Shown here one piece after another: positions 50,069-61,364 of a stretch of DNA of 64,000 nt. The DNA is from JAMHWF01 sp964371405 (GTDB taxonomy: Bacteria > Pseudomonadota > Gammaproteobacteria > Burkholderiales > Burkholderiaceae_C). Below the pieces are notes generated by a model that saw only the letters and a list, made by a program, of their open reading frames with translations, did not search any database and had not been told where the DNA came from. Position 1 is the first letter of the stretch. Every line of letters begins with the position of its first letter. The stretch covers positions 65,541 to 129,540 of the forward strand of contig CAYJLV010000006.1 of assembly GCA_964371405.1 (NCBI GenBank). The letters run 5' to 3'. A program made the translations under genes and the position numbers.

Positions 50069-51567
50069 TGTCGATCGTGCGCCACTCCAACGTCGAAGCC
50101 GCGCTCGAATGGCTGCGCCAGCGCGGCGCGCGCGGGCTGGCCGTCGACAGCCGTCGGCTGCACGAGGGCGACGCCTTCATCGCGTGGCCCGGCGCGGCGA
50201 CGGACGGCCGCCGCTACGTCGCCGGCGCGCTCGCCGCCGGCGCCAGCGCCTGCCTCGTCGAGGCCGAGGGCATCGAGTCGTTCGCGTTCGATGCGGCGCC
50301 GGGCGCCGAGCGCGTCGCCGCCTACGACGGCTTGAAGCCCGCGACGGGCGAGATCGCGAGCCGCTTCTGGGGCGTGCCGAGCGCGGCGCTCGACGTCGTT
50401 GCGACGACGGGCACCAACGGCAAGACGTCGACGGCGTGGTGGATCGCGCAGGCGCTCGGCAGGCTCGGCCGGCGCGGCGCCGTCGTCGGCACGCTGGGCA
50501 ACGGCGAGCCGCCGAACGTGATCCCGACCGGGCTGACGACGCCCGACCCGGTGACGCTGCAATCGGCGCTGCGCCGCTTCGCCGACGAGGGTTTCGCCGC
50601 CTGCGCCGTCGAGGCCTCGTCGATCGGCATCGTCGAGCACCGCCTCGAAGGCACGCGCATCGCGGTCGCGCTGTTCACCAACTTCACGCAGGACCACCTC
50701 GACTACCACGGCTCGATGCAGGCCTACTGGGCCGCCAAGGCGCGGTTGTTCGCGTGGCCGGGGCTGCGCGCGGCGGTCGTCAACATCGACGACGAACGCG
50801 GCGAGGAACTGGCCGGCCAGATCGGCGGCGGCCTCGACGTCTGGACCTATTCGACGCAGCGCGACGCGCGGCTGCGCGCCGCCGACATCCGCTACGACGC
50901 CGACGGCCTGGTGTTCGACGTGCACGAAGGCGGCGGGCGGGTGGCGCTGCACAGCGCTGCGATCGGCGAGTACAACGCCGCCAACCTGCTCGCCGTGATC
51001 GGCGCGCTGCGCGCGCTCGGCCTGCCGCTGGCCGACATCGCCGGCGTGTGCTCGGGCCTTGCGCCGGTGCCGGGGCGCATGCAGCGAGTCGCACCGGGCG
51101 GCGACGGCCCGCAGGTGCTCGTCGACTACGCCCATTCCCCCGACGCGCTGGAGAAGGCGCTGCTCGCGCTGCAGCCGTTCGCGCGCGAGCGCGGCGGCCG
51201 GCTGTGGTGCGTTTTCGGTTGCGGCGGCAACCGCGACGCTGTCAAGCGGCCGCTGATGGGCGCGATCGCCGAGCGGCTCGCCGACCGCGTCGTGCTCACC
51301 AGCGACAACCCGCGCGACGAAGCGCCGGCGTTCATCCTGTCGCAGATCCTCGTCGGTGTCGTCGGCCACGACGATGTCGACGTGATCGAGGACCGGCGCG
51401 CGGCGATCGGGCACGCTGTCGCCGGCGCCGGCGAGCGCGACGTGGTTCTCGTCGCCGGCAAGGGCCACGAGGACTATCAGGAGGTCGAGGGCCTGCGCCA
51501 CCCGTTCTCCGACGTCGTCGAGGCGCAGGTCGCGCTGGCGCGGCGTGCGGCGAGGGCTGCATCGTGA
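50068..51567 (+). CDS. murE: UDP-MurNAc-L-alanyl-D-glutamate--2,6-diaminopimelate ligase MurE
   Basis: A 499-residue Mur ligase that adds meso-diaminopimelate to UDP-MurNAc-L-Ala-D-Glu. The ATP loop is TTGTNGKTSTAWW (about 112-124), and the DNPR motif in TSDNPRDEAP indicates meso-DAP rather than lysine specificity. HS(P)DALEKAL and KGHEDYQ are further family signatures. One-base overlap with ftsI and with murF. Confidence 0.95.
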   Translation: MSIVRHSNVEAALEWLRQRGARGLAVDSRRLHEGDAFIAWPGAATDGRRYVAGALAAGASACLVEAEGIESFAFDAAPGAERVAAYDGLKPATGEIASRFWGVPSAALDVVATTGTNGKTSTAWWIAQALGRLGRRGAVVGTLGNGEPPNVIPTGLTTPDPVTLQSALRRFADEGFAACAVEASSIGIVEHRLEGTRIAVALFTNFTQDHLDYHGSMQAYWAAKARLFAWPGLRAAVVNIDDERGEELAGQIGGGLDVWTYSTQRDARLRAADIRYDADGLVFDVHEGGGRVALHSAAIGEYNAANLLAVIGALRALGLPLADIAGVCSGLAPVPGRMQRVAPGGDGPQVLVDYAHSPDALEKALLALQPFARERGGRLWCVFGCGGNRDAVKRPLMGAIAERLADRVVLTSDNPRDEAPAFILSQILVGVVGHDDVDVIEDRRAAIGHAVAGAGERDVVLVAGKGHEDYQEVEGLRHPFSDVVEAQVALARRAARAAS

Positions 51568-52964
51568 TGACGTTGCAGGAGGCTCACGCCATGCTGCCGG
51601 GCGCGACGCTGGTCGGCGACGGCACCGTCTCGATCGAGCGCGTGCACAGCGACACGCGCAGCCTGCGCGCCGGCGACCTGTTCGTCGCGCTCAAGGGCGA
51701 GCGCTTCGATGCGCACGATTTCCTCGCGCAGGCGCGTGCGGCCGGCGCCGTTGCTGCGCTGGTCGAGCGCGTGCAGGCCGGCCGCCTCGCCGGCCTGCCG
51801 GGGATCGGCGTCGACGACACGCGGCTCGCGCTCGGCGAGCTGGCGCGCGCCTGGCGCGCGCGCTGCGCGCTGCCGCTCGTCGCCGTGACCGGCAGCAACG
51901 GCAAGACGACGGTGACGCAGATGATCGCCGCCATCCTGCGCGCCTGGCACGGCGACGCCGCGCTGGCGACGCAGGGCAACCTGAACAACGACATCGGCGT
52001 GCCGCTGACGCTGCTGCGGCTGCGCCCGCGCCTGCACCGCGTCGCCGTCGTCGAGCTCGGCATGAACCACCCGGGCGAAATCGCGCAGCTCGCGGCGATC
52101 GCTGCACCGACCGTCGCGCTGGTCAACAACGCGCAGCGCGAGCACCAGGAGTTCATGGCCTCGGTCGAGGCTGTCGCGCGCGAGAACGGCGCCGTGATCG
52201 CTGCGCTGCCGCCCGAAGGCACGGCCGTGTTCCCGGCCGACGAGGTGCATGCCAGCCTGTGGCGCGGGCTCGCCGGCGCGCGGCCGGTGCTCACCTTCGC
52301 GGCCAGCGGCCCGGCCGACGTGCGCTGCGACGCAACCTGGAGCGACGCCGGCTGGCGCGCCAGCGTGCGCACGCCGCGCGGCGACTTCGGCGCGCTCGTG
52401 CGCGTCGCCGGGCGCCACAACCTGAAGAACGCGCTCGCTGCGACGGCGTGCGCGCTCGCCGCCGGCTGCCCGCTCGCGGCGATCGCGCGCGGCCTGCAGG
52501 CCTTCGAGCCGGTCGCGGGGCGCTCGCAGTTGAAGCGCGTGCAGCGCGGCGGCGCGGTCCTGACGCTGATCGACGACAGCTACAACGCCAACCCCGACTC
52601 GGTGCGCGCGGCGATCGACGTGCTGGCCGAGCTGCCGGCGCCGCGCTGGCTCGTGCTCGGCGACATGGGCGAGGTCGGCGACCAGGGGCCGGCGTTCCAC
52701 CGCGAAGTCGGCGCCTACGCGCGCGAGCGCGGCATCGACGCACTGTGGACGGCGGGCGCGCTCGGCGCCGAGGCGGCGCGCGCCTTCGGCAGCGCGGCGC
52801 GCGGGTTCGACAGCGTCGAGGCGCTGCTCGCCGCGCTGCCCGAGGCGCCGCGTGCGGCCAGCGCCGTCGTCAAGGGCTCGCGCTTCATGAAGATGGAGCG
52901 CGTCGTCGGCGCGCTCGCCGCCGAACTGCCGTCCACGCCCGGGAGCGAACTCCATGCTGCTTAG
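51567..52964 (+). CDS. murF: UDP-MurNAc-tripeptide--D-alanyl-D-alanine ligase MurF
   Basis: A 465-residue ligase that adds D-Ala-D-Ala to complete the pentapeptide. The ATP loop is VTGSNGKTTVTQM (about 108-120); GNLNNDIGVPLTLL, ELGMNHPGEI and DDSYNANPDS are MurF hallmarks. The ATG overlaps the murE stop by one base, with GTG 51564 a neighbouring alternative. Its 3' end overlaps mraY by 11 bases. Confidence 0.95.
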   Translation: MTLQEAHAMLPGATLVGDGTVSIERVHSDTRSLRAGDLFVALKGERFDAHDFLAQARAAGAVAALVERVQAGRLAGLPGIGVDDTRLALGELARAWRARCALPLVAVTGSNGKTTVTQMIAAILRAWHGDAALATQGNLNNDIGVPLTLLRLRPRLHRVAVVELGMNHPGEIAQLAAIAAPTVALVNNAQREHQEFMASVEAVARENGAVIAALPPEGTAVFPADEVHASLWRGLAGARPVLTFAASGPADVRCDATWSDAGWRASVRTPRGDFGALVRVAGRHNLKNALAATACALAAGCPLAAIARGLQAFEPVAGRSQLKRVQRGGAVLTLIDDSYNANPDSVRAAIDVLAELPAPRWLVLGDMGEVGDQGPAFHREVGAYARERGIDALWTAGALGAEAARAFGSAARGFDSVEALLAALPEAPRAASAVVKGSRFMKMERVVGALAAELPSTPGSELHAA

Positions 52965-54135
52965 CCTCGGCCTGTGGCTTGCGGCGCAATGGCCGGATCA
53001 TCTCGGCTTCCTGCGCGTGTTCCAGTACCTGACGTTCCGCGCCGTGATGGCGGCGATGACGGCGCTGCTGATCGGCCTGGCGTTCGGCCCGTGGGTGATC
53101 CGGCGCCTGGCGGCACTGAAGATCGGCCAGCCGATCCGCGAATACGGCATGGCGACGCACCTCGCCAAGAGCGGCACGCCCACGATGGGCGGCGTGCTGA
53201 TCCTGATCGGCATCGCCGTCTCGACGCTGCTGTGGTTCGACTGGAGCAACCGCTTCGTGTGGATCGTGCTGCTGGTGACGCTGGGGTTCGGCGCGATCGG
53301 CTGGGTCGACGACTGGCGCAAGGTGGTGCAGAAGAACCCCGAAGGCATGCGCTCGCGCGAGAAGTACTTCTGGCAGTCGGTGATCGGCCTCGTCGCGGCG
53401 CTCTACCTTGCCTTCAGCGTGTCGGAGACGAGCAACCTGCGCGTGCTCGAACTGTTCATCCGCTGGGTCCAGAGCGGCTTCTCGAACGACCTGCCGCCCA
53501 AGGCCGACCTGATGCTGCCCTTCGTCAAGACGATCAGCTATCCGCTCGGCGTGTTCGGCTTCATCATCCTGTCGTACCTCGTCATCGTCGGCAGCAGCAA
53601 TGCCGTCAACCTGACCGACGGCCTCGACGGGCTGGCGATCATGCCCGTCGTGATGGTCGGCTCGGCGCTCGGCGTGTTCGCTTATGTCACGGGCAGCTCG
53701 GTCTACTCGAAGTACCTGTTGTTCCCCTACATCCCGGGCGCCGGCGAGTTGCTCGTGTTCTGCGCCGCGATGGCCGGCGCGGGGCTGGCGTTCCTGTGGT
53801 TCAACACGCACCCGGCGCAGGTCTTCATGGGCGATGTCGGCGCGCTCGCGCTGGGCGGCGCGCTCGGCACGATCGCCGTCATCACGCGCCAGGAGATCGT
53901 GCTCGCCATCATGGGCGGCATCTTCGTCGTCGAGGCGTTGTCGGTGATGGCGCAGGTCAGCTGGTTCAAGTACACGAAGAGGAAGTACGGCGAAGGCCGG
54001 CGCGTGCTCAAGATGGCGCCGCTGCACCACCACTTCGAGAAGTCGGGCTGGACCGAGACGCAGGTCGTCGTGCGGTTCTGGATCATCACGATGCTGCTGT
54101 GCCTCGTGGGCCTCGCCAGCCTCAAACTGCGATGA
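52954..54135 (+). CDS. mraY: Phospho-MurNAc-pentapeptide transferase MraY
   Basis: A 393-residue polytopic membrane enzyme that makes lipid I from UDP-MurNAc-pentapeptide and undecaprenyl phosphate. About ten membrane spans. Catalytic aspartates are in GWVDDWRKV and NLTDGLDGLA, with the Mg2+/nucleotide loop MGDVGALALGG and the histidine-rich APLHHHFE near the C-terminus. Slightly longer than E. coli MraY (360), as usual in Burkholderiales. Confidence 0.96.
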   Translation: MLLSLGLWLAAQWPDHLGFLRVFQYLTFRAVMAAMTALLIGLAFGPWVIRRLAALKIGQPIREYGMATHLAKSGTPTMGGVLILIGIAVSTLLWFDWSNRFVWIVLLVTLGFGAIGWVDDWRKVVQKNPEGMRSREKYFWQSVIGLVAALYLAFSVSETSNLRVLELFIRWVQSGFSNDLPPKADLMLPFVKTISYPLGVFGFIILSYLVIVGSSNAVNLTDGLDGLAIMPVVMVGSALGVFAYVTGSSVYSKYLLFPYIPGAGELLVFCAAMAGAGLAFLWFNTHPAQVFMGDVGALALGGALGTIAVITRQEIVLAIMGGIFVVEALSVMAQVSWFKYTKRKYGEGRRVLKMAPLHHHFEKSGWTETQVVVRFWIITMLLCLVGLASLKLR

Positions 54136-55688
54136 ACCACCTGGCCGACCTCTGCGTGCTCGTGCTCGGTCTCGGCGACTCGGGCCTCGCGATGGCGCGC
54201 TGGTGCGCTCGCCACGGTGCGCGCGTGCGCGTCTGGGACTCGCGCGAGAACCCGCCGCAGGCGGCAGCGCTGGCCGATCAGGTGCCGCAGGCCGAGCGGA
54301 TGCACGGCGCGCTGGCGGCGCAGTCGCTCGGCGACGCGAAGCTGGTGCTCAAGAGCCCGGGCCTCGCGCCGGGCGACGAGCGCATTGCGTCGTTGCTCGA
54401 TCACGCGAAGTCCATCGGCATCGCGGTGCAGGGCGAGCTCGACCTGTTCGCGCATGCGCTTGCCGACCTGAAGGCCGGCCGGGGATACGCGCCGCAAGTG
54501 CTTGCCGTCACCGGCACCAACGGCAAGACGACGACGACGGCGATGACGGCGCTGCTCGTCGAACGCGCGGGCCGCCGCGTCGCGACGGCCGGCAACATCG
54601 GCCCGACGCTGCTCGACACGCTGGCGCAGGCGCTCGACGACGAGGCCGTGCTCGGCCGCCTGCCCGAGGTGTGGGTGCTCGAGCTGTCGAGCTTCCAGCT
54701 CGACGGCGTGCAGGGCTTCGAGCCCGACGCCGCCGCCGTGCTGAACCTGACGCAGGACCACCTCGACTGGCACGGCACGATGGAGCACTACGCCGCTGCG
54801 AAGGCGCGCATCTTCGGCGCAAGTGCCACCATCGTCGTCAACCGCGACGACGCGCGCGTGCTGGCGCTGCTGCCCACACCGCCCGAGCCGAAGTCGGCCA
54901 AGGCGCGCGGGCCGAAGCCGGTGCCGCGGCGCGTCGTGCGCTTCGGCACCGACGCGCCGCGTGAACCAGGCGACTACGGCATCGTCGTCGAGAACGGCAT
55001 GGCGTGGCTGGTGCGCGCCCACCCGGCCGACGAAGGCACGCGCCGCCGCGGCGCCGCCGACGCCGCGACCGACGACGAGCTGCACCTGCAGCGCCTGATG
55101 CCCGCCGACGCGCTGCGCGTGCGCGGCCGCCACAACGCCGCCAACGCGCTGGCCGCGCTGGCGCTGGCCACGGCGATCGGCTGCCCGCTGGCGCCGATGC
55201 TGCACGGGCTGCGCGAGTACCACGGCGAGGCGCACCGCGTCGAGTTCGTCGCGTCGTTCGACGGCATCGACGCCTACGACGACAGCAAGGGCACCAACGT
55301 CGGCGCCACCGTCGCGGCACTGGCGGGCCTCGGCGCCGACCGCGCGCCGGGCCGGCTCGCCGTCATCCTCGGCGGCGACGGCAAGGGTCAGGACTTCGCG
55401 CCGCTCGCCGAGCCGGTGGCGCGCCACGCGCGCTCCGTCGCGACGATCGGGCGCGATGCGCCGGCCATCGAGGCCGTGCTCGCCGGCGCCGGCGTAACCG
55501 TCGAGCGCCATGCCAGCCTCGAGGCAGCGACGCGCTGGGCCTGCGCCCAGGCACGCAGCGGCGACGCCGTTCTGCTGAGCCCGGCCTGCGCCAGCCTCGA
55601 CATGTTCCGCGACTACAAGCACCGCGCCGCCGTCTTCGTCGACGCGGTGCGCGCCGTCGCGGCCGAGCGCGCGGGGGCCGTCACATGA
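54132..55688 (+). CDS. murD: UDP-N-acetylmuramoylalanine--D-glutamate ligase MurD
   Basis: A 518-residue ligase adding D-glutamate to UDP-MurNAc-L-Ala. N-terminal Rossmann-like LVLGLGDSGLAMARW, ATP loop TGTNGKTTTTAM (about 129-140), then ELSSFQLD and HNAANALAA. The central domain carries charged insertions (PEPKSAKARGPKPVPRR and a DEGTRRRGAADAATDDE loop), which make it ~70 residues longer than the E. coli protein. Overlaps mraY and ftsW by four bases each. Confidence 0.94.
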   Translation: MNHLADLCVLVLGLGDSGLAMARWCARHGARVRVWDSRENPPQAAALADQVPQAERMHGALAAQSLGDAKLVLKSPGLAPGDERIASLLDHAKSIGIAVQGELDLFAHALADLKAGRGYAPQVLAVTGTNGKTTTTAMTALLVERAGRRVATAGNIGPTLLDTLAQALDDEAVLGRLPEVWVLELSSFQLDGVQGFEPDAAAVLNLTQDHLDWHGTMEHYAAAKARIFGASATIVVNRDDARVLALLPTPPEPKSAKARGPKPVPRRVVRFGTDAPREPGDYGIVVENGMAWLVRAHPADEGTRRRGAADAATDDELHLQRLMPADALRVRGRHNAANALAALALATAIGCPLAPMLHGLREYHGEAHRVEFVASFDGIDAYDDSKGTNVGATVAALAGLGADRAPGRLAVILGGDGKGQDFAPLAEPVARHARSVATIGRDAPAIEAVLAGAGVTVERHASLEAATRWACAQARSGDAVLLSPACASLDMFRDYKHRAAVFVDAVRAVAAERAGAVT

Positions 55689-56992
55689 TGCAGGCCGCCC
55701 GCCGCTTTGGCGCCGCCAGGCGCCGCGCGAGCGCCGACTCCGGCGCGCGCTTGGGCGTCGCCGGCCTGCGGGCGCGCTTTGCCGCGTTGCTGCGCCGCGA
55801 CCGCGACAGCGTGCCGATCCGCGACTGGGCCAGCACCTCGTCGGCGCGGCCGGCGCGCCTGCCGGGGTTCGACCAGGCGCTGGTCGCGCTGGCGCTGGCG
55901 CTGCTCGGTTTCGGCCTGGTGATGGTCTATTCGGCGTCGATCGCGCTGCCCGAAAACCCGAAGTCGGCGCACTTCACGTCGACCTGGTTCCTCGGGCGCC
56001 ACGCCGTCGCGCTCGGCGTCGCGCTGGTCGCCGCGGTGATCGCGGTGCAGGTGCCGATCGCGCTGTGGGAGAAGGCGGCGCCGTGGCTGTTCGTCGCGTC
56101 GCTCGCGCTGCTCGTCGTCGTGCTCGTGCCGTTCATCGGCCGCGAGGTGAAAGGTGCGCGGCGCTGGATTCCGCTCGGCGTGATGAACTTCCAGCCGTCG
56201 GAGCTGGCCAAGCTGGCGATCGCGATGTACGCGGCCGACTACATGGTCCGCAAGATGGAGATCAAGGAGAACTTCTGGCGCGCCGTCACGCCGATGGCGG
56301 CGGCGCTGGCCGTCACCGGCGTGTTGCTGCTGCTCGAGCCCGACATGGGCGCCTTCATCGTGATCGCGGCGATCGCGATGGGCATCCTGTTCCTCGGCGG
56401 CGTCAACGGCCGCATGTTCCTGCTGATCTCGGCCGTGCTCGCCGGCTCGTTCGTGCTGATGGTGACGTTGAGCGAATACCGGCGCGAGCGCATCTTCGCC
56501 TACCTCGACCCCTGGGACGAGCGCTATGCGCAGGGCAAGGCCTACCAGCTCACGCACTCGCTGATCGCCTTCGGCCGCGGCGAATTTTTCGGCCAGGGGC
56601 TGGGCTCGAGCGTCGAGAAGCTGCACTACCTGCCCGAGGCGCACACCGACTTCCTGCTCGCCGTGATCGGCGAGGAGCTCGGCTTCGTCGGCGTCGCCGC
56701 GGTGATCTGCGCCTTCTTCTGGCTGGCGCGGCGCATCTTTCACATCGGCCGCCAGGCGATCGCGCTCGACCGCGTCTTCGCCGGCCTGATGGCGCAGGGC
56801 ATCGGCATCTGGATGGGCGGGCAGGCGTTCATCAACATGGGCGTGAATCTGGGCGTGCTGCCGACGAAGGGGTTGACGCTGCCGCTGATGAGCTACGGCG
56901 GCTCGGCGATCGTGATGAACCTCGTCGCGCTGGCGATCGTGGTGCGGGTGGATATCGAGAACAGACAACTGATGCGCGGAGGTCGCGCATGA
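55685..56992 (+). CDS. ftsW: Septal peptidoglycan polymerase FtsW
   Basis: A 435-residue SEDS-family glycosyltransferase that polymerises lipid II at the septum with FtsI. Ten membrane helices are predicted after an unusually arginine-rich cytoplasmic N-terminus of about 60 residues. SEDS hallmarks: VMVYSASIALPE, NFQPSELAKLA, LLEPDMGAF with the catalytic aspartate region, EAHTDFLLAVIGEE and LPLMSYGGSA. Start overlaps the murD stop (ATGA); a second ATG follows immediately. Confidence 0.94.
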   Translation: MMQAARRFGAARRRASADSGARLGVAGLRARFAALLRRDRDSVPIRDWASTSSARPARLPGFDQALVALALALLGFGLVMVYSASIALPENPKSAHFTSTWFLGRHAVALGVALVAAVIAVQVPIALWEKAAPWLFVASLALLVVVLVPFIGREVKGARRWIPLGVMNFQPSELAKLAIAMYAADYMVRKMEIKENFWRAVTPMAAALAVTGVLLLLEPDMGAFIVIAAIAMGILFLGGVNGRMFLLISAVLAGSFVLMVTLSEYRRERIFAYLDPWDERYAQGKAYQLTHSLIAFGRGEFFGQGLGSSVEKLHYLPEAHTDFLLAVIGEELGFVGVAAVICAFFWLARRIFHIGRQAIALDRVFAGLMAQGIGIWMGGQAFINMGVNLGVLPTKGLTLPLMSYGGSAIVMNLVALAIVVRVDIENRQLMRGGRA

Positions 56993-58061
56993 GTCATCTC
57001 GTCATCATGGCCGCGGGCACCGGCGGGCACGTGATCCCGGGCCTTGCCGTGGCGCGCGAGATGGCGCACCGCGGCTGGACGGTGTCGTGGCTGGGCACGA
57101 CGCAGGGCATGGAGAACCGCCTCGTGCCGCCGGCCGGCATCGAGATGGACACGATCGCGTTCAGCGGGCTGCGCGGCAAGGGCCTCGTGCACACGCTGAC
57201 CGGCGGGCTGCGCATGCTCGGCGCGTTCTGGAGCTGCCTCGCCATCCTGCGCCGGCGCGGCGCGAATGCCGTGCTCGGCATGGGCGGCTACGTCTGCTTT
57301 CCGGGCGGCGTGATGGCGGCGCTGCTCGGCAAGCCGCTGATGCTCGTCAACGCCGACGCGGCGCTGCTGATGAGCAACCGCGCGCTGCTGCCGGTGGCCG
57401 ACCGCGTTGCCTTCGGCTTCGACGGCGCGGCGGCGACGAAGACGCGCCGTGCCGTCGTGACCGGCAACCCGGTGCGCGAGGCGATCGAGGCGCTGCCCGC
57501 ACCGGCCGGTCGGTATGCCGCGCGCAGCGGGCCGCTGCGCGTGCTCGTCGTCGGCGGCAGCCTCGGTGCGCGCGTGCTCAACGAGACGCTGCCGCGCGCG
57601 CTGGCGCTGATCCCGGCGGCCGAGCGCCCGCGGGTACTGCACCAGACCGGCCAGCTCAACCGCGACGCGGTCAAGGCCGCGTATGCCGAGGCCGGCATTG
57701 CCGAGGGCGTCGACGTCGTCGCCTTCATCGACGACATGGCGCGCCACCTCGCCGACTGCGACGTCGTCGTCTGCCGCGCCGGTGCCGTCACGGTGAGCGA
57801 GTTGTGCGCGGCCGGCGTCGCCAGCGTGCTGGTGCCGCTGGTCGTCAGCACGACTTCGCACCAGCGCGACAACGCGCTCTACATGGCTCAGCACGGCGCC
57901 GCGCTGCACCTGCCGCAAGCCGAGCTGACCCCCGAGCGGCTCGCCGAGACGCTGCGCGGCCTGACGCGCGAGGTGCTGGTGCCGATGGCCGAAAAGGCGC
58001 GCGCGCTGGCGCGTCCGCGCGCAGCGGCGCGCGTGGCGGACGAACTGGAACGGCTCGTCAG

Positions 58062-58065
<4 letters not shown>
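56989..58065 (+). CDS. murG: Lipid II synthase MurG (UDP-GlcNAc transferase)
   Basis: A 358-residue GT-B glycosyltransferase at the inner face of the inner membrane; it adds GlcNAc to lipid I to give lipid II. The first glycine loop is AAGTGGHVIPGLAVA (8-22), the second GMGGYVCFPGG, the acceptor/donor hinge VVGGSLGAR and the nucleotide-sugar site CRAGAVTVSEL. Overlaps ftsW and murC by four bases each. Confidence 0.95.
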
Positions 58066-59512
<1,447 letters not shown>

Positions 59513-59516
<4 letters not shown>

Positions 59517-60541
59517 ACGGCATCGACGTGAAGTCGCTGGGCAAGGTCGCGGTGCTGATGGGCGGCACCTCGGCCGAGCGCGAGATCTCGCTGCTGTCGG
59601 GCAACGGCGTGCTGCAGGCGCTTGTCGATCAGGGCGTCGACGCGCAGGCCTTCGATCCCGCCGAGCGCGACCTCTGCGATCTGGAGCGCGAGGGCTACTC
59701 GCGCTGCTTCATCGCGCTGCACGGCCGCCACGGCGAGGACGGCACGGTGCAGGGCGCGCTGGAGCTGATGCGCATCCCCTACACCGGCTCGGGCGTGATG
59801 GCCAGCGCGATCGCGATCGACAAGGTGATGACCAAGAAGCTGTGGCGCTCGGAGGGGCTGCCGACGCCGCACTATCTCGTCATCAGCGCCGGCGATTTTT
59901 CGCGACAACGCCTGCGCTCCGTGCCCGACCTGCTGGGCCTGCCGCTGATCGTCAAGCCGCCGCATGAAGGTTCGTCGATCGGCGTCACCAAGGTCGAGCG
60001 CGCCGACGACATCTACGAAGCCGTGATGAAGGCCGCCAAACACGAGTCCGAAGTGATGTGCGAGGAATTCATCGAGGGCGACGAGGTCACCTGCGCGGTG
60101 CTCGGCGCCGGACACCTGGCGCGCGCGCTGCCGGTGATCCGCATCGTCGCGCCGGCCGGCAACTACGACTACCAGAACAAGTACTTCACCGACGAGGTGC
60201 AGTACCTGTGCCCGAGCGGCCTGCCGGCGCACGAAGAGGCGGAGATCCAGTCGATCGTGCTGAAGGCCTATCGCGCTCTCGGCTGCCGCGGCTGGGGCCG
60301 CGCCGACCTGATGATCCGCACCAGCGACAGGAAGCCCTTCCTGCTCGAGATGAACACGTCGCCCGGCATGACGGGCCATTCGCTGGTGCCGATGTCGGCG
60401 CAGGCTGCCGGGCTGAGCTACCGGCGGCTGTGCCTGCATCTCGTCGCCAATGCGGCGCTCGACACGGCGCGCGCGCTCGAACAGCCCGCGCCCGAGGATC
60501 TCGAGGAGCCGATCAGCGGCCCGGGAGCACTGGGGATCTGA
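59513..60541 (+). CDS. ddl: D-alanine--D-alanine ligase
   Basis: A 342-residue ATP-grasp enzyme supplying D-Ala-D-Ala for MurF. Hallmarks: VLMGGTSAEREISLLSG (about 11-27), ALHGRHGEDGTVQG, PYTGSGVMASAIAIDK, VKPPHEGSSIGVTK and the C-terminal LEMNTSPGMTGHSLVP with magnesium ligands. The Tyr-type residue for D-lactate use is not apparent, so ordinary D-Ala-D-Ala specificity is expected. Position in the cluster corresponds to ddlB. ftsQ starts in TGATG. Confidence 0.95.
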
Positions 60542-61353
60542 TGTCCGCCGCCACCGCCCCGCTGCCGAGCGACGTCCGCCTGATGAACGCCACCGCGAAC
60601 ATCCTGTGGATCGGCGTCGCGCTCGGCCTCGCCGCGATGGCTGTGGCCTGGGCGGCGCGCTGGCCGCTGTTCAACGTGCGCGCGATCCGCATCGAGGGCG
60701 ACGTGGCGCGCAACAGCGTCGCGACGATCCGCTCCAACGCCGCGCCGCGGCTGGCGGGCAACCTTTTCACGCTCGACCTGGCCGGCGCGAAACGCGCCTT
60801 CGAATCGGTTCCGTGGGTGCGCGGCGCCGTCGTGCGCCGGGTCTGGCCCGACCAGCTCGTCGTGCAGCTCGAGGAACACCGCGCCGCCGCGTACTGGGAG
60901 TCCGAGGCCGGCGGCGACCGCCTCGTCGACACCTACGGCGACGTGTTCGATGCCAACGCCGGCGACGTCGAAGATGAAGCGCTGCCGACGCTGCGCGGCC
61001 CCGAGGGCAGCTCGCGCGCGATGCTGGCGCTGCAGGTGCGGCTCGCGCCCGTCGTGGCGCAGCTCGACGGCGCGCGCATCGAGACGCTGACGCTGTCGGG
61101 TCGCGGCTCGTGGCGCGCCGCGCTCGACAACGGCGCGACGCTCGAGCTCGGGCGCGGCAGTGCCGACGACGTCGTCGCGCGCACCGGGCGCTTCGTGCGC
61201 AGCGTGGGCCAGGTGACGGGGCACTACCAGCGCCGGCTCGTGCGCGCCGACCTTCGCCATGCCGACGGCTATGCCGTGCGGCTCGAAGGCATCACGACGA
61301 CGACCGGCGACGCGTCGGCGAAAAGAGCGGGCCGCAGGCCCGCCAGGCAGTAG
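60541..61353 (+). CDS. ftsQ: Cell division protein FtsQ
   Basis: A 270-residue bitopic divisome protein: cytoplasmic N-terminus, membrane helix ~20-40 (ILWIGVALGLAAMAVAWAA), then a POTRA domain (FNVRAIRIEGDVARNSVATIRSN...) and the FtsQ beta domain (VPWVRGAVVRRVWPDQLVVQLEEHRAAAYW). It links FtsL/FtsB to earlier divisome proteins. The C-terminus is short and basic. One-base overlap with ddl; ftsA follows after 11 bases with its own ribosome site. Confidence 0.93.
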   Translation: MSAATAPLPSDVRLMNATANILWIGVALGLAAMAVAWAARWPLFNVRAIRIEGDVARNSVATIRSNAAPRLAGNLFTLDLAGAKRAFESVPWVRGAVVRRVWPDQLVVQLEEHRAAAYWESEAGGDRLVDTYGDVFDANAGDVEDEALPTLRGPEGSSRAMLALQVRLAPVVAQLDGARIETLTLSGRGSWRAALDNGATLELGRGSADDVVARTGRFVRSVGQVTGHYQRRLVRADLRHADGYAVRLEGITTTTGDASAKRAGRRPARQ

Positions 61354-61364
61354 CGAGGGAGCAC